Source: an uncultured Collinsella sp. (GTDB lineage: Bacteria; Actinomycetota; Coriobacteriia; Coriobacteriales; Coriobacteriaceae). From it: 19,935 bases of DNA. The notes beneath the pieces were generated by a model that did not search any database, was not told the DNA's origin, and saw only the letters and a list, made by a program, of their open reading frames with translations. How positions within the stretch are numbered: position 1 is the stretch's first letter; each line of letters starts with the position of its first letter. The position numbers and the translations under genes were made by a program. Positions 1 to 5,992 of the stretch are shown here, in pieces. The DNA is taken from NCBI GenBank assembly GCA_902493615.1, contig CABUQK010000023.1:1-19935 (forward strand), written 5' to 3'.

Positions 1-1
1 T

Positions 2-343
2 GAGCCCCCAGCTGGCGGCTCAGCCCAAGCCGCCGTGCCCTCCCCCGCCGCGCTCACCGTGGGTTCGGTCGCGCTCGATCCCGACCGCCGCGAAGTCACG
101 GTCGGCGACTCGCCCATCGCGCTCACTGCCCGCGAGTTCGACGTCCTCGCCCTGCTTATGGCACATGCCGGCACCGTGCTCACGCGCGAGCGCATCGCGC
201 ATGAGGCGCTGGGCTACGACTACGTGGGCGACACCAACAACGTCGATGTGCACATCGCACATTTGCGCGCCAAGATCGAGGACGCCGGCGGTGTCCGCAT
301 CATCCAGACCGTGCGCGGGGTGGGCTATGTCTGCCGTGCGTAG
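2..343 (+). CDS. Response regulator, C-terminal DNA-binding part (5' truncated by window edge)
   Basis: The reading frame is open from the left edge of the window, so the N-terminal receiver domain lies outside it. What remains is an interdomain linker of about 20 residues (rich in Ala, Pro and Ser) and then a complete OmpR/PhoB-type winged-helix domain. Recognisable elements are the ALTAREFDVLALL stretch (first helix), the segment around LTRERI, the recognition-helix region NNVDVHIAHLRAKIE, and the closing wing motif IQTVRGVGYVCRA, which is the family's usual C-terminus. It should bind promoter DNA as a dimer after phosphorylation of the missing receiver domain. The stop overlaps the start of the histidine kinase by 17 nt, so the two are a translationally coupled two-component pair. 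Target genes cannot be told from the sequence. Confidence 0.93.
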   Translation, partial: EPPAGGSAQAAVPSPAALTVGSVALDPDRREVTVGDSPIALTAREFDVLALLMAHAGTVLTRERIAHEALGYDYVGDTNNVDVHIAHLRAKIEDAGGVRIIQTVRGVGYVCRA

Positions 344-1622
344 CGCCGAGGCCAAGCGCGTCACCTCCATCGCCCGTGCCATCAACTGGAGCTACATGTG
401 GCGCCGCCTGATGAGCTACGTCTGGCTCGATCTGTTACTGGTGGTTGTCGCGGCGGCGGTACTCGTCTATGGATACAACCAGACGCTGCCCGACGGCGCG
501 TTTACCGCAAGATGGATCCCCGGCGCCGCCGTTCACGGCATGTCGCTGACACCCACACGCGGCTGGGACCTGACCACGCTTACCTATACCATCGAGCTTG
601 CGCGCACCACCAAGAGCTTTCCCCTCGCGCAGGACCTCGTCGCACTGTGGCCTCTCTACCTAGTCGTTGCAGGTTGGCAGGTCATCGGCGTGCTCAACAT
701 GCTCGGCGGCGCCCGACGCGTGCGCCGTACCATGGCACCGCTCAACGATCTGGCACTGCGCGTGGATGAGCTCGGCCGCATGCAACTCGCCGACGGCAAA
801 ATGGAAACGCTGGAGCATGCCATCGAGCGCGCAAGTGTCGACTCGCCGAGCGTCACCACCGGCGACGCCGATCTGGCGAGTATCGAGGTCGCGCTCAACC
901 GCCTGCTGCGCCAGATGCAAGAGGCCAAGCTGCAGCAGATGCGCTTTGTCAACGATGCGAGCCACGAGCTGCGCACGCCCATCGCGGTGATTCAGGGCTA
1001 CGTGAACATGCTCGACCGCTGGGGTAAGGACGACCCGGACGTGCTGGCGGAATCCATCGCGTCCCTTAAAGCCGAAAGCGAGCACATGCAAGAGCTTGTG
1101 GAGCAGCTGCTGTTTTTGGCACGCGGCGATGCCGGACGCACCGTACTGCGGCGCGCGAATACCAACCTGGCCGCGCTGGTCGGCGAGGTTTGCGAGGAAT
1201 CGCAGATGATCGATGCCGCGCACACGTATCGGCTGGCGTTTGACGCCGCGCTCGCCAGCGACCCGCGCTGCGACGCGCCTGTCGACGTGGCACTCGTAAA
1301 GCAGGCCCTGCGCGTGATCGTGCAGAACGCCGCCAAGTATTCGGACGCGGGCACATCCATCTCGTTTGACATGACGCCGGATGCGGGCGCGGGCACGATC
1401 GACATAAGCGTTGAGGACGAGGGCATCGGCATGAATCAGGAATCCGCAGCTCACGCGTTCGAGCGGTTCTACCGTGCCGACAACGCGCGCGATGCCGGCA
1501 CGCAGGGTTCGGGCCTGGGGCTCGCCATTGCCAAGTGGATCGTCGATAGCCATGGTGGTGTCATTGGCGTGACCTCAGTCGAGGGCGTCGGCAGCCGCTT
1601 TACGATTCGCCTGCCGCGGTAG
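327..1622 (+). CDS. Sensor histidine kinase, EnvZ/OmpR-type two-component system
   Basis: A 431-residue membrane histidine kinase that should autophosphorylate and pass phosphate to the response regulator encoded just upstream. The ATG at 327 was chosen because it overlaps the regulator stop by 17 nt, follows a G-rich stretch, and gives a short basic N-terminus ahead of the first membrane segment (about residues 30-50). A second membrane segment lies near 105-128, with a short extracytoplasmic loop between. The H-box reads NDASHELRTP with the phospho-acceptor His213. The ATPase domain shows the N-box (QNAAKYS, Asn334), the G1 box (VEDEGIGM, 362-369), the F-box (FERFYRAD) and the G2 box (GSGLGLAIAKW, from 394). 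All catalytic motifs look intact. The extracytoplasmic sensor loop is short and gives no clue to the signal. Confidence 0.95.
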   Translation: MSAVRSAEAKRVTSIARAINWSYMWRRLMSYVWLDLLLVVVAAAVLVYGYNQTLPDGAFTARWIPGAAVHGMSLTPTRGWDLTTLTYTIELARTTKSFPLAQDLVALWPLYLVVAGWQVIGVLNMLGGARRVRRTMAPLNDLALRVDELGRMQLADGKMETLEHAIERASVDSPSVTTGDADLASIEVALNRLLRQMQEAKLQQMRFVNDASHELRTPIAVIQGYVNMLDRWGKDDPDVLAESIASLKAESEHMQELVEQLLFLARGDAGRTVLRRANTNLAALVGEVCEESQMIDAAHTYRLAFDAALASDPRCDAPVDVALVKQALRVIVQNAAKYSDAGTSISFDMTPDAGAGTIDISVEDEGIGMNQESAAHAFERFYRADNARDAGTQGSGLGLAIAKWIVDSHGGVIGVTSVEGVGSRFTIRLPR

Positions 1623-1637
1623 GAAGCCCCTCGGCGT

Positions 1638-1674
1638 AAAAAAGGGATAAGGCCATGCGGCCCTATCCCTTTTT
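1638..1674. terminator. Bidirectional Rho-independent terminator
   Basis: An 11-bp perfect stem pairs AAAAAGGGATA (1639-1649) with TATCCCTTTTT (1664-1674). It continues after one mismatch into GGCC/GGCC around an ATGC loop. The A-run on one side and T-run on the other let it work on both strands. It lies between the stop of the histidine kinase (plus) and the stop of the VOC gene (minus), which converge here. Confidence 0.9.
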
Positions 1675-1696
1675 GCTAGCTATAGCAGCCTGTGCG

Positions 1697-2071
1697 CTAC
1701 TCGCGGCACAGATGCACGGCAAAGCCGGCGAACTCGCGCTTAAAGTACACGAGCTTGGTGCCGCCGTCGGGCAGCAGCACGCGCGACTCCTCGTTGACCT
1801 CGAGCCCGCGCTCGGCAAACCACTTCTCAGCTGCATCGATGTCGTTAACGGCAAAGCCGATGTGGCCTTTGGTGCCACGACCGTTCTGCTTCATGATCTC
1901 GACCAGCGAATCGTTGAAGTACGAAACCGGGGTCTCGATGACGGGCAGGCCCATCATCGTCGAGAACAGCTCCGCGATCTCCAGGGCGTCTGCCGGGTCG
2001 GTGGCGTTAATGCCCACATGGGCAACGCGCATGCCAAAGAGCTCGACCGGATTGGCGTTCTGCTCATTCAT
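1697..2071 (-). CDS. Stand-alone VOC (glyoxalase/bleomycin resistance fold) protein
   Basis: A 124-residue protein of the vicinal-oxygen-chelate fold. It has two beta-alpha-beta-beta-beta halves, beginning at residue 15 (RVAHVGINAT) and residue 69 (GHIGFAVNDIDAAEKWFAERG). His18, Glu58, His70 and one residue near the C-terminal strand (AGFAVHL, His120) are candidate metal ligands. From memory, the sequence resembles the glyoxalase-like domain found C-terminal to some KDPG/KHG aldolases more than it resembles lactoylglutathione lyase, but here no aldolase is attached. The ATG at 2071 was chosen because the frame upstream overlaps the PTS IIB gene and is not family-like. The gene follows that IIB gene after 11 nt and is probably cotranscribed, which points to a role in sugar or sugar-acid metabolism. 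Substrate unknown. Confidence 0.85.
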   Translation of the reverse strand: MNEQNANPVELFGMRVAHVGINATDPADALEIAELFSTMMGLPVIETPVSYFNDSLVEIMKQNGRGTKGHIGFAVNDIDAAEKWFAERGLEVNEESRVLLPDGGTKLVYFKREFAGFAVHLCRE

Positions 2072-2082
2072 ACAGTCAGCGC

Positions 2083-2370
2083 CTACTGAGCCATGACGTC
2101 GAGAACGGCCTTCTCGGCAGCGACGCGGTTCATGCCAGTCATGAAGGGCACGCCGCTCACGTACGGGCAGGTGAGGCCCTCGGGGGCAACGGTGGTGGCG
2201 ATCAGCAGGTCGGCGCCCTCGTCGCAGTAGTCCTTGGCCTCGGAGATGGCACACTGCACGATCTCATACTTGCCGGCATAACCGTTGGCGTCGAGCAGAG
2301 TAGCGACCTTCTGGGCAACGAGCGTGGAAGTAGCAGCGCCAGCACCGCAAGCCAAAACAATCTTCTTCAT
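2083..2370 (-). CDS. PTS galactitol-type EIIB component (orphan)
   Basis: A 95-residue protein with the compact fold of the galactitol-family PTS IIB subunit. The N-terminus MKKIVLACGAGAATSTLV has the phosphocysteine loop, with Cys8 as the residue that would accept phosphate from EIIA and pass it to sugar in EIIC. The motif ISEAKDYCDEGADLLIATT matches the middle of GatB-like proteins. Length is normal for the family (about 95). A GGGAG ribosome-binding site lies 8 nt before the ATG. No IIA or IIC gene is present on either side, so it must work with components encoded elsewhere or serve a regulatory role. It is the first gene of a two-gene unit with the VOC protein. Confidence 0.88.
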   Translation of the reverse strand: MKKIVLACGAGAATSTLVAQKVATLLDANGYAGKYEIVQCAISEAKDYCDEGADLLIATTVAPEGLTCPYVSGVPFMTGMNRVAAEKAVLDVMAQ

Positions 2371-2378
2371 AGGTAATG

Positions 2379-2410
2379 TCTCCCTTCATGGTTTACTTTA
2401 GGTAAGTGTA
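2379..2410 (-). promoter_or_regulatory. Ribosome-binding site and tentative -10 for the PTS IIB unit
   Basis: On the minus strand GGGAGA (2384-2379) precedes the IIB start by 8 nt. Further upstream TACACT (2410-2405) could be a -10 box, but there is no good -35 at the right spacing. The binding site is clear; the promoter is a guess. Confidence 0.4.
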
Positions 2411-2472
2411 CCGCAGCGAGCGATGGCACTCAGCCTCGATGAGCTTTTATGCTAGTTTGCTTGCGCGCTGCG

Positions 2473-2533
2473 TATAATACATCTAGTACGTGTTGTCATA
2501 CCGCTCGCTTTATGAGCGACTAAGGATCCCAAT
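2473..2533 (+). promoter_or_regulatory. Promoter -10 and leader of the helical-repeat protein gene
   Basis: A perfect TATAAT sits at 2473-2478 with no convincing -35. It is followed by a leader of about 50 nt containing a small hairpin (CGCTC...GAGCG). AAGGA at 2522-2526 is 7 nt before the ATG at 2534. This is the divergent region between the PTS IIB unit and the next gene. Confidence 0.55.
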
Positions 2534-3157
2534 ATGCCCGATTCCCGCACACTCTGGACCGCCGTCGTCATCATCTGCATCGCCGTGTCGGTGTTCTTTA
2601 GCGTCAAAAAACGCACCACGTTCAAGCGTCTACAGCAGCTTATGGCTGCCAAGCAGTGGGACGAGTTCGATCGTTTGCTCGACGGCAAACTCACCAGCAT
2701 GCTGTACCCGCGCTACAACCGCGACTACCTGCGCCTGAACTCCTATCTGCTGCGCGAGGACCACAAGCGCGCCGATGAGATGTTCGATTTGCTGCTGGGG
2801 CTCAATCTGCCCAAGATGCAGCGCGTCGACCTGGTGATCAAAGCCTTTAACTACTACGTTGGCCAGGAGGACCGCAAAAAGTCCAAGGAGCTTCTGCACG
2901 AGATCAAGGGCTTTGAGGGCGGTCAGGCCGAGGCGGTCGCACACGAATGCCAGCTGATGTACGACACGATGATTCTCAAGCGCCACAACGACATTCCCGA
3001 GCTGGAGCGTATGCTCGAGGATGTCGGCGACGACCCGGTCAAGCGCTGCCGTCTGGAATACCTGCTGGCCCTGCAGTACCAGAACAAGGGCGACGAAGCC
3101 AAGTTCCAGGAGTTCCTGGAGAAGTCGGGCCAACACTCGATGGCCGTCAACGCGTAA
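2534..3157 (+). CDS. Hypothetical membrane-anchored helical-repeat (TPR-like) protein
   Basis: A 207-residue protein that I do not recognise by name. Residues about 7-23 (LWTAVVIICIAVSVFF) form a single N-terminal membrane anchor, followed by a basic patch (VKKRTTFKR), so the rest is probably cytoplasmic. The remainder is almost entirely helical and arranged like tetratricopeptide repeats: a helix pair near 31-50 (LMAAKQWDEFDRLLDGKL), another near 64-85 (YLRLNSYLLREDHKRADEMFDLL), one near 97-125, and a last one near 168-200 (CRLEYLLALQYQNKGDEAKFQEFLEK). TPR-like modules usually hold partners together at the membrane. A clear ribosome-binding site and a TATAAT box support this start. It stands alone between a divergent gene and tRNA-Leu, so context gives no function. 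Confidence 0.8.
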   Translation: MPDSRTLWTAVVIICIAVSVFFSVKKRTTFKRLQQLMAAKQWDEFDRLLDGKLTSMLYPRYNRDYLRLNSYLLREDHKRADEMFDLLLGLNLPKMQRVDLVIKAFNYYVGQEDRKKSKELLHEIKGFEGGQAEAVAHECQLMYDTMILKRHNDIPELERMLEDVGDDPVKRCRLEYLLALQYQNKGDEAKFQEFLEKSGQHSMAVNA

Positions 3158-3168
3158 CGGACGGCTTG

Positions 3169-3177
3169 TGCTAGACT
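3169..3177 (+). promoter_or_regulatory. Extended -10 promoter of tRNA-Leu
   Basis: TGCTAGACT is an extended -10 element (TG, one base, then TAGACT at 3172-3177). A start about 7 nt downstream would fall a few bases before the mature tRNA 5' end at 3189. It lies just after the stop of the upstream gene. Confidence 0.6.
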
Positions 3178-3188
3178 TCTAGTCTCAC

Positions 3189-3273
3189 GGGGGCGTGGCG
3201 GAATTGGCATACGCAGGAGACTTAAAATCTCTCGCCGCAAGGATTGTGGGTTCGAGTCCCACCGCCCCTACCA
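3189..3273 (+). tRNA. tRNA-Leu(UAA)
   Basis: An 85-nt class II tRNA. The acceptor arm GGGGGCG (3189-3195) pairs with CGCCCCT (3263-3269), with a G-U first pair, then discriminator A and an encoded CCA (3271-3273). The anticodon stem GGAGA/TCTCT encloses the loop CTTAAAA with anticodon TAA at 3223-3225, which reads UUA codons. A short variable arm follows, and the T arm carries GGTTCGAGTCC. UUA should be rare in a genome this GC-rich, so the tRNA probably serves few codons. Confidence 0.95.
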
Positions 3274-3284
3274 TATGGAGCTTT

Positions 3285-3323
3285 CGAGCCAGTGTCCCCA
3301 AGGGATGCGGGCTCGTTTCTTTT
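3285..3323 (+). terminator. Rho-independent terminator of tRNA-Leu
   Basis: CGAGCC (3285-3290) pairs with GGCTCG (3310-3315). An inner TCCC/GGGA stem lies within, and TTTCTTTT follows. It begins 12 nt after the tRNA CCA end. Confidence 0.75.
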
Positions 3324-3339
3324 ACACGCCGGTGGGGCT

Positions 3340-3412
3340 CTAAGTTGCGGTGGAATAGTTCCTGTTTTGGCAGTTTACCAGCCCATTTAGGAACTATTCC
3401 ACCGCAACTTAG
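3340..3412. repeat. Perfect 24-bp inverted repeat (palindromic element, copy 1)
   Basis: Arm 3340-3363, which contains TTGCGGTGGAATAG, is the exact reverse complement of 3389-3412. A 25-nt spacer separates them. There is no T-run after the stem, so it is not a standard terminator. A related element lies at 4903-4965, on the other side of the ATPase gene. Confidence 0.9.
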
Positions 3413-3421
3413 GTTGGTGTT

Positions 3422-3507
3422 CCCACATTTTCCAATGGAAAAACGTGGCTGTCTCCCACATTTTCCGATGGAAAAACGTGGTTGTCTCCCACATTTTCCG
3501 ATGGAAA
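3422..3507. repeat. 33-bp tandem direct repeats (2.6 units)
   Basis: Units at 3422-3454 and 3455-3487 differ at only two positions. A third unit begins at 3488 and matches for 20 nt before diverging. Each unit contains CCCACATTTTCC and GGAAAAACGTGG, which form an imperfect palindrome around a 3-nt centre. The array ends about 45 nt before the ATPase start and there are no unique spacers between units. Confidence 0.9.
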
Positions 3508-3550
3508 CTCCCAAATGGCCTTATACTAGCCGAGAGGGTTGGGAGGCAAT

Positions 3551-4852
3551 ATGCAGCGACAGCTTATGAGTGAACTTATCGCTTGGAAATCAAGGGCGAA
3601 TCGCAAACCTCTCTTGCTTAAGGGAGCCCGCCAGACAGGAAAGACTTGGCTTCTTAACGAATTCGCAAGCCAGCAGTATCGAAACGTCATTCGTTTTGAC
3701 TTTATGCTCGAGCCGAGCACACGCTCGCTGTTCGATGGGGACCTCGACCCCAAGCGCATCATCTCCCAGATAGAACTCCTACGTGGCCAAACTGTAACGC
3801 CAGCAGACACGCTCATCATCTTCGACGAGATCCAAGAGGCCCCGCGCGGGATCACCTCGCTCAAGTACTTCAACGAGCTTGCACCCGAATACCACATCGT
3901 AGCAGCCGGTTCCTATATGGGCCTCGCGCTCCGACGCGAAAACGAGTCATTTCCCGTCGGCAAAATCGACCAGCTCACCATGCGTCCCATGGGGTTCGCC
4001 GAGTTCGTTCGTGCCGTCGACGGCGACCCGCTCGCCGACGCCATCCTTGCCGCAGACATGAACCTTCTAGCAAACGTTACCGAAAAGCTCGAACACTTGC
4101 TCAAGGAATACCTTGTTGTCGGCGGTATGCCCGAAGTTGTCTCCGCTTTCGCCGAGACACGCGACTTCATCGAAGCCCGAAGGCTTCAGCAGCAAATCAT
4201 CGAGGCTTACGAATCCGATTTTGGCAAACATGCACCCGCCCGCATCGTCGAGCGCATGAGGTTGGTTTGGAAATCCCTTCCCGGCCAGCTTGCAAAGGAG
4301 AACAAGAAGTTTGTCTATGGCGCCCTTCGTCCCGGAGCGCGCGCACGCGATTTCGAGGAAAGCCTCCAGTGGCTCACGGACTACGGAATCGTTCATAAGG
4401 TGCCACGTGTTTCCGCTCTAAAGGCGCCGCTCTCGAGCTACGAAGACCTCTCGGGCTTCAAACTGTTCTGCATCGACACCGGCATCCTCGGAGCGCTCTC
4501 CGGTCTCTCTCCGGCCGTCGTTCTTAACGGATCCGCTGTTTTTACCGAGTTCAAAGGTTCGCTGACCGAACAATACGTCGCGCAAGAGCTCTTGCTCCAG
4601 GACAAAACTCCCGCGTATTGGTCCTCTACCTCCGGCAATGCCGAAACCGACTTTGCCATCGACCATGCGGGAACCGTGCTTCCGCTTGAGGTCAAGGCGG
4701 CAGAGAACCTTAAAGCGAAGAGTCTGAAAATAGCCTGCGAAAAATTCAAACTCGAGCGTTGCGTGAGGAGCTCCCTGGCGGCATATAGAGACGAGGGCAT
4801 GCTCATCAATATTCCGCTTTGGGAGATTGGGCAGATCGACAAGCTGGCATAG
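3551..4852 (+). CDS. AAA-family ATPase with C-terminal DUF4143 domain
   Basis: A 433-residue ATPase of the AAA_14 plus DUF4143 family, common in gut anaerobes and archaea and of unknown physiological role. Walker A is GARQTGKT (25-32), Walker B is LIIFDEIQ (88-95), and GSYMGLAL has the sensor-1-like position. The middle segment (about 190-300) is a helical, winged-helix-like region. The C-terminal domain ends in a PD-(D/E)XK-like signature: GNAETDFAI (Asp367) followed by LPLEVKA (Glu380, Lys382), a fold linked to nucleases, though activity in this family is unproven. The ATG at 3551 was preferred because GGGAGG lies just upstream; TTG at 3539 would add four residues. Codon choice is less GC-biased than in neighbouring genes, and palindromic repeats bracket the gene, which suggests accessory origin. 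Confidence 0.9.
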   Translation: MQRQLMSELIAWKSRANRKPLLLKGARQTGKTWLLNEFASQQYRNVIRFDFMLEPSTRSLFDGDLDPKRIISQIELLRGQTVTPADTLIIFDEIQEAPRGITSLKYFNELAPEYHIVAAGSYMGLALRRENESFPVGKIDQLTMRPMGFAEFVRAVDGDPLADAILAADMNLLANVTEKLEHLLKEYLVVGGMPEVVSAFAETRDFIEARRLQQQIIEAYESDFGKHAPARIVERMRLVWKSLPGQLAKENKKFVYGALRPGARARDFEESLQWLTDYGIVHKVPRVSALKAPLSSYEDLSGFKLFCIDTGILGALSGLSPAVVLNGSAVFTEFKGSLTEQYVAQELLLQDKTPAYWSSTSGNAETDFAIDHAGTVLPLEVKAAENLKAKSLKIACEKFKLERCVRSSLAAYRDEGMLINIPLWEIGQIDKLA

Positions 4853-4902
4853 GCGCTGTGGGGACGCCCCGCAAGGACTGTCCCCAGGTGCCGGCTGTTG
4901 AG

Positions 4903-4965
4903 TTGCGGTGGAATAGGGACTGTTTGGTGCCCGAAAGGGCGATTGTAGTCCGTATTTCACCGCAA
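4903..4965. repeat. Imperfect palindromic element (copy 2), with GNRA-capped inner hairpin
   Basis: Arm TTGCGGTGGAATAGGGACT (4903-4921) pairs with AGTCCGTATTTCACCGCAA (4947-4965) with two mismatches. Inside, GCCC-GAAA-GGGC (4929-4940) forms a second hairpin with a GNRA-type loop. The left 14 bases are identical to copy 1 at 3340-3412. Just upstream, GGGGAC (4860-4865) and GTCCCC (4880-4885) form another short inverted repeat. The element ends 5 bp from the stop of ppx and may act as a 3' end structure for both converging genes. Confidence 0.85.
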
Positions 4966-4970
4966 ATTAT

Positions 4971-5972
4971 TTAGAGGGTGCTGAGAGTGGGGGTCCAGGC
5001 GATGGTGGGAGTCGCGCCGTCGAGAGTTTCGTTGATGGTGGCGGCCATGCCGGCGAGTAGGCTGTTCTCACTTACGGTGAGCGTCTTGTAGCCGCCGGCA
5101 CGCATGAGTTCGCGGATCACCACGGCGCCAGCCAAGATCACGCCCGCGCGTTTGGGCTGTACACCCGGTAGCGCGGCAATGCCTGCAACATCCAACACAG
5201 ACATGCGCTCGATAGCGGCCGAGACCTGCTCCAGCGACAGCTCGCGTAGGTGAACAAAGCTCGAATCGTACGGTTCCAGCTCGTGGACCAGAGCCACCAG
5301 CGTAGTCACCGTGCCACCCACCGCGACCAGACGCTCGGCGCGCTCAAAGTCGCTGGGCAGGCCCTCAAAGTAAGCCCCGAACTGCTCGCCCGCCCATACG
5401 TCAGCGGCGGCAAGTTCACTGTCCGTTGGCGGCAGCGCCGAGAAAAACCGCTCCGTCACGCGACGGCAACCGATGTCCAGCGAGCGCGTTCCCTCCAGCG
5501 CAAAGACCCCGCGCTCAGGCGCATAGACGCCCGTCGCGAGCTCCGTGGAGCCACCGCCCGAATCGGCGACGATGATGCGCTCGCCAGCAAAGTCGTGTGC
5601 CACGCCAAAAAACGTCAGGCGCGCCTCGACCTCGCCCGGAATCACCTGCGGTTCGAGCCCCAGATCGCGCAGACCGTCCAGCAGCAGCGCGGCATTGGAC
5701 GCATCGCGCGCGGCACTCGTGCAGGTGGTGCAGACGCACGCGGCCCCAAAGGTACGGGCTTCGTCCACAAACATGCGGCACGCAGCGAGCACGCGCTCAA
5801 CGGCCGCCTCGCAAAAGCGCCCCGTCGCATCCACGCCCTCGCCCAAGTCGGTGATCTCGGTATGCTTGGACGATTCCACGATCGCCCCGGCCTCGACCTG
5901 CGCTAGCACTAGTCGCGACGACACCGTTCCCAGGTCGATCGCGGCCACCTTATATCGTTTGCAATTTGTCAT
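4971..5972 (-). CDS. ppx: Ppx/GppA family exopolyphosphatase/pppGpp phosphatase
   Basis: A 333-residue member of the Ppx/GppA branch of the actin/HSP70-like sugar-kinase fold superfamily, which removes terminal phosphate from polyphosphate or from pppGpp. The first phosphate loop is AAIDLGTVSSRLVLAQV (9-25). The second is DSGGGSTELA (from Asp137). The stretch VIPGEVEARLTFFGV carries the conserved acidic residue of the active site, and VAVGGTVTTLVAL belongs to the second lobe. There is no C-terminal HD-like domain as in long E. coli Ppx/GppA, and the length fits short actinobacterial forms. GGAGGGG precedes the ATG. It follows divIC after 20 nt, the order also seen in mycobacteria. Polyphosphate versus pppGpp preference cannot be told from sequence. 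Confidence 0.92.
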   Translation of the reverse strand: MTNCKRYKVAAIDLGTVSSRLVLAQVEAGAIVESSKHTEITDLGEGVDATGRFCEAAVERVLAACRMFVDEARTFGAACVCTTCTSAARDASNAALLLDGLRDLGLEPQVIPGEVEARLTFFGVAHDFAGERIIVADSGGGSTELATGVYAPERGVFALEGTRSLDIGCRRVTERFFSALPPTDSELAAADVWAGEQFGAYFEGLPSDFERAERLVAVGGTVTTLVALVHELEPYDSSFVHLRELSLEQVSAAIERMSVLDVAGIAALPGVQPKRAGVILAGAVVIRELMRAGGYKTLTVSENSLLAGMAATINETLDGATPTIAWTPTLSTL

Positions 5973-5992
5973 TGCGGGCTCCCCTCCGGGCG

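Noticed and set aside
3422..3507. Possible CRISPR array
   Set aside because: The 33-bp units are directly adjacent with no unique spacers, there are fewer than three, and no cas gene is in the window.
3189..3538. Genomic island integrated at tRNA-Leu
   Set aside because: No integrase gene and no repeat of the tRNA 3' end were found in the window, so only the repeat-bracketed ATPase remains as a possible accessory unit.
3195..3569. Small plus- and minus-strand frames across the tRNA and the 33-bp repeats
   Set aside because: They overlap the tRNA gene and the repeat array, their repetitive residues simply reflect the DNA repeats, and no start signals support them.
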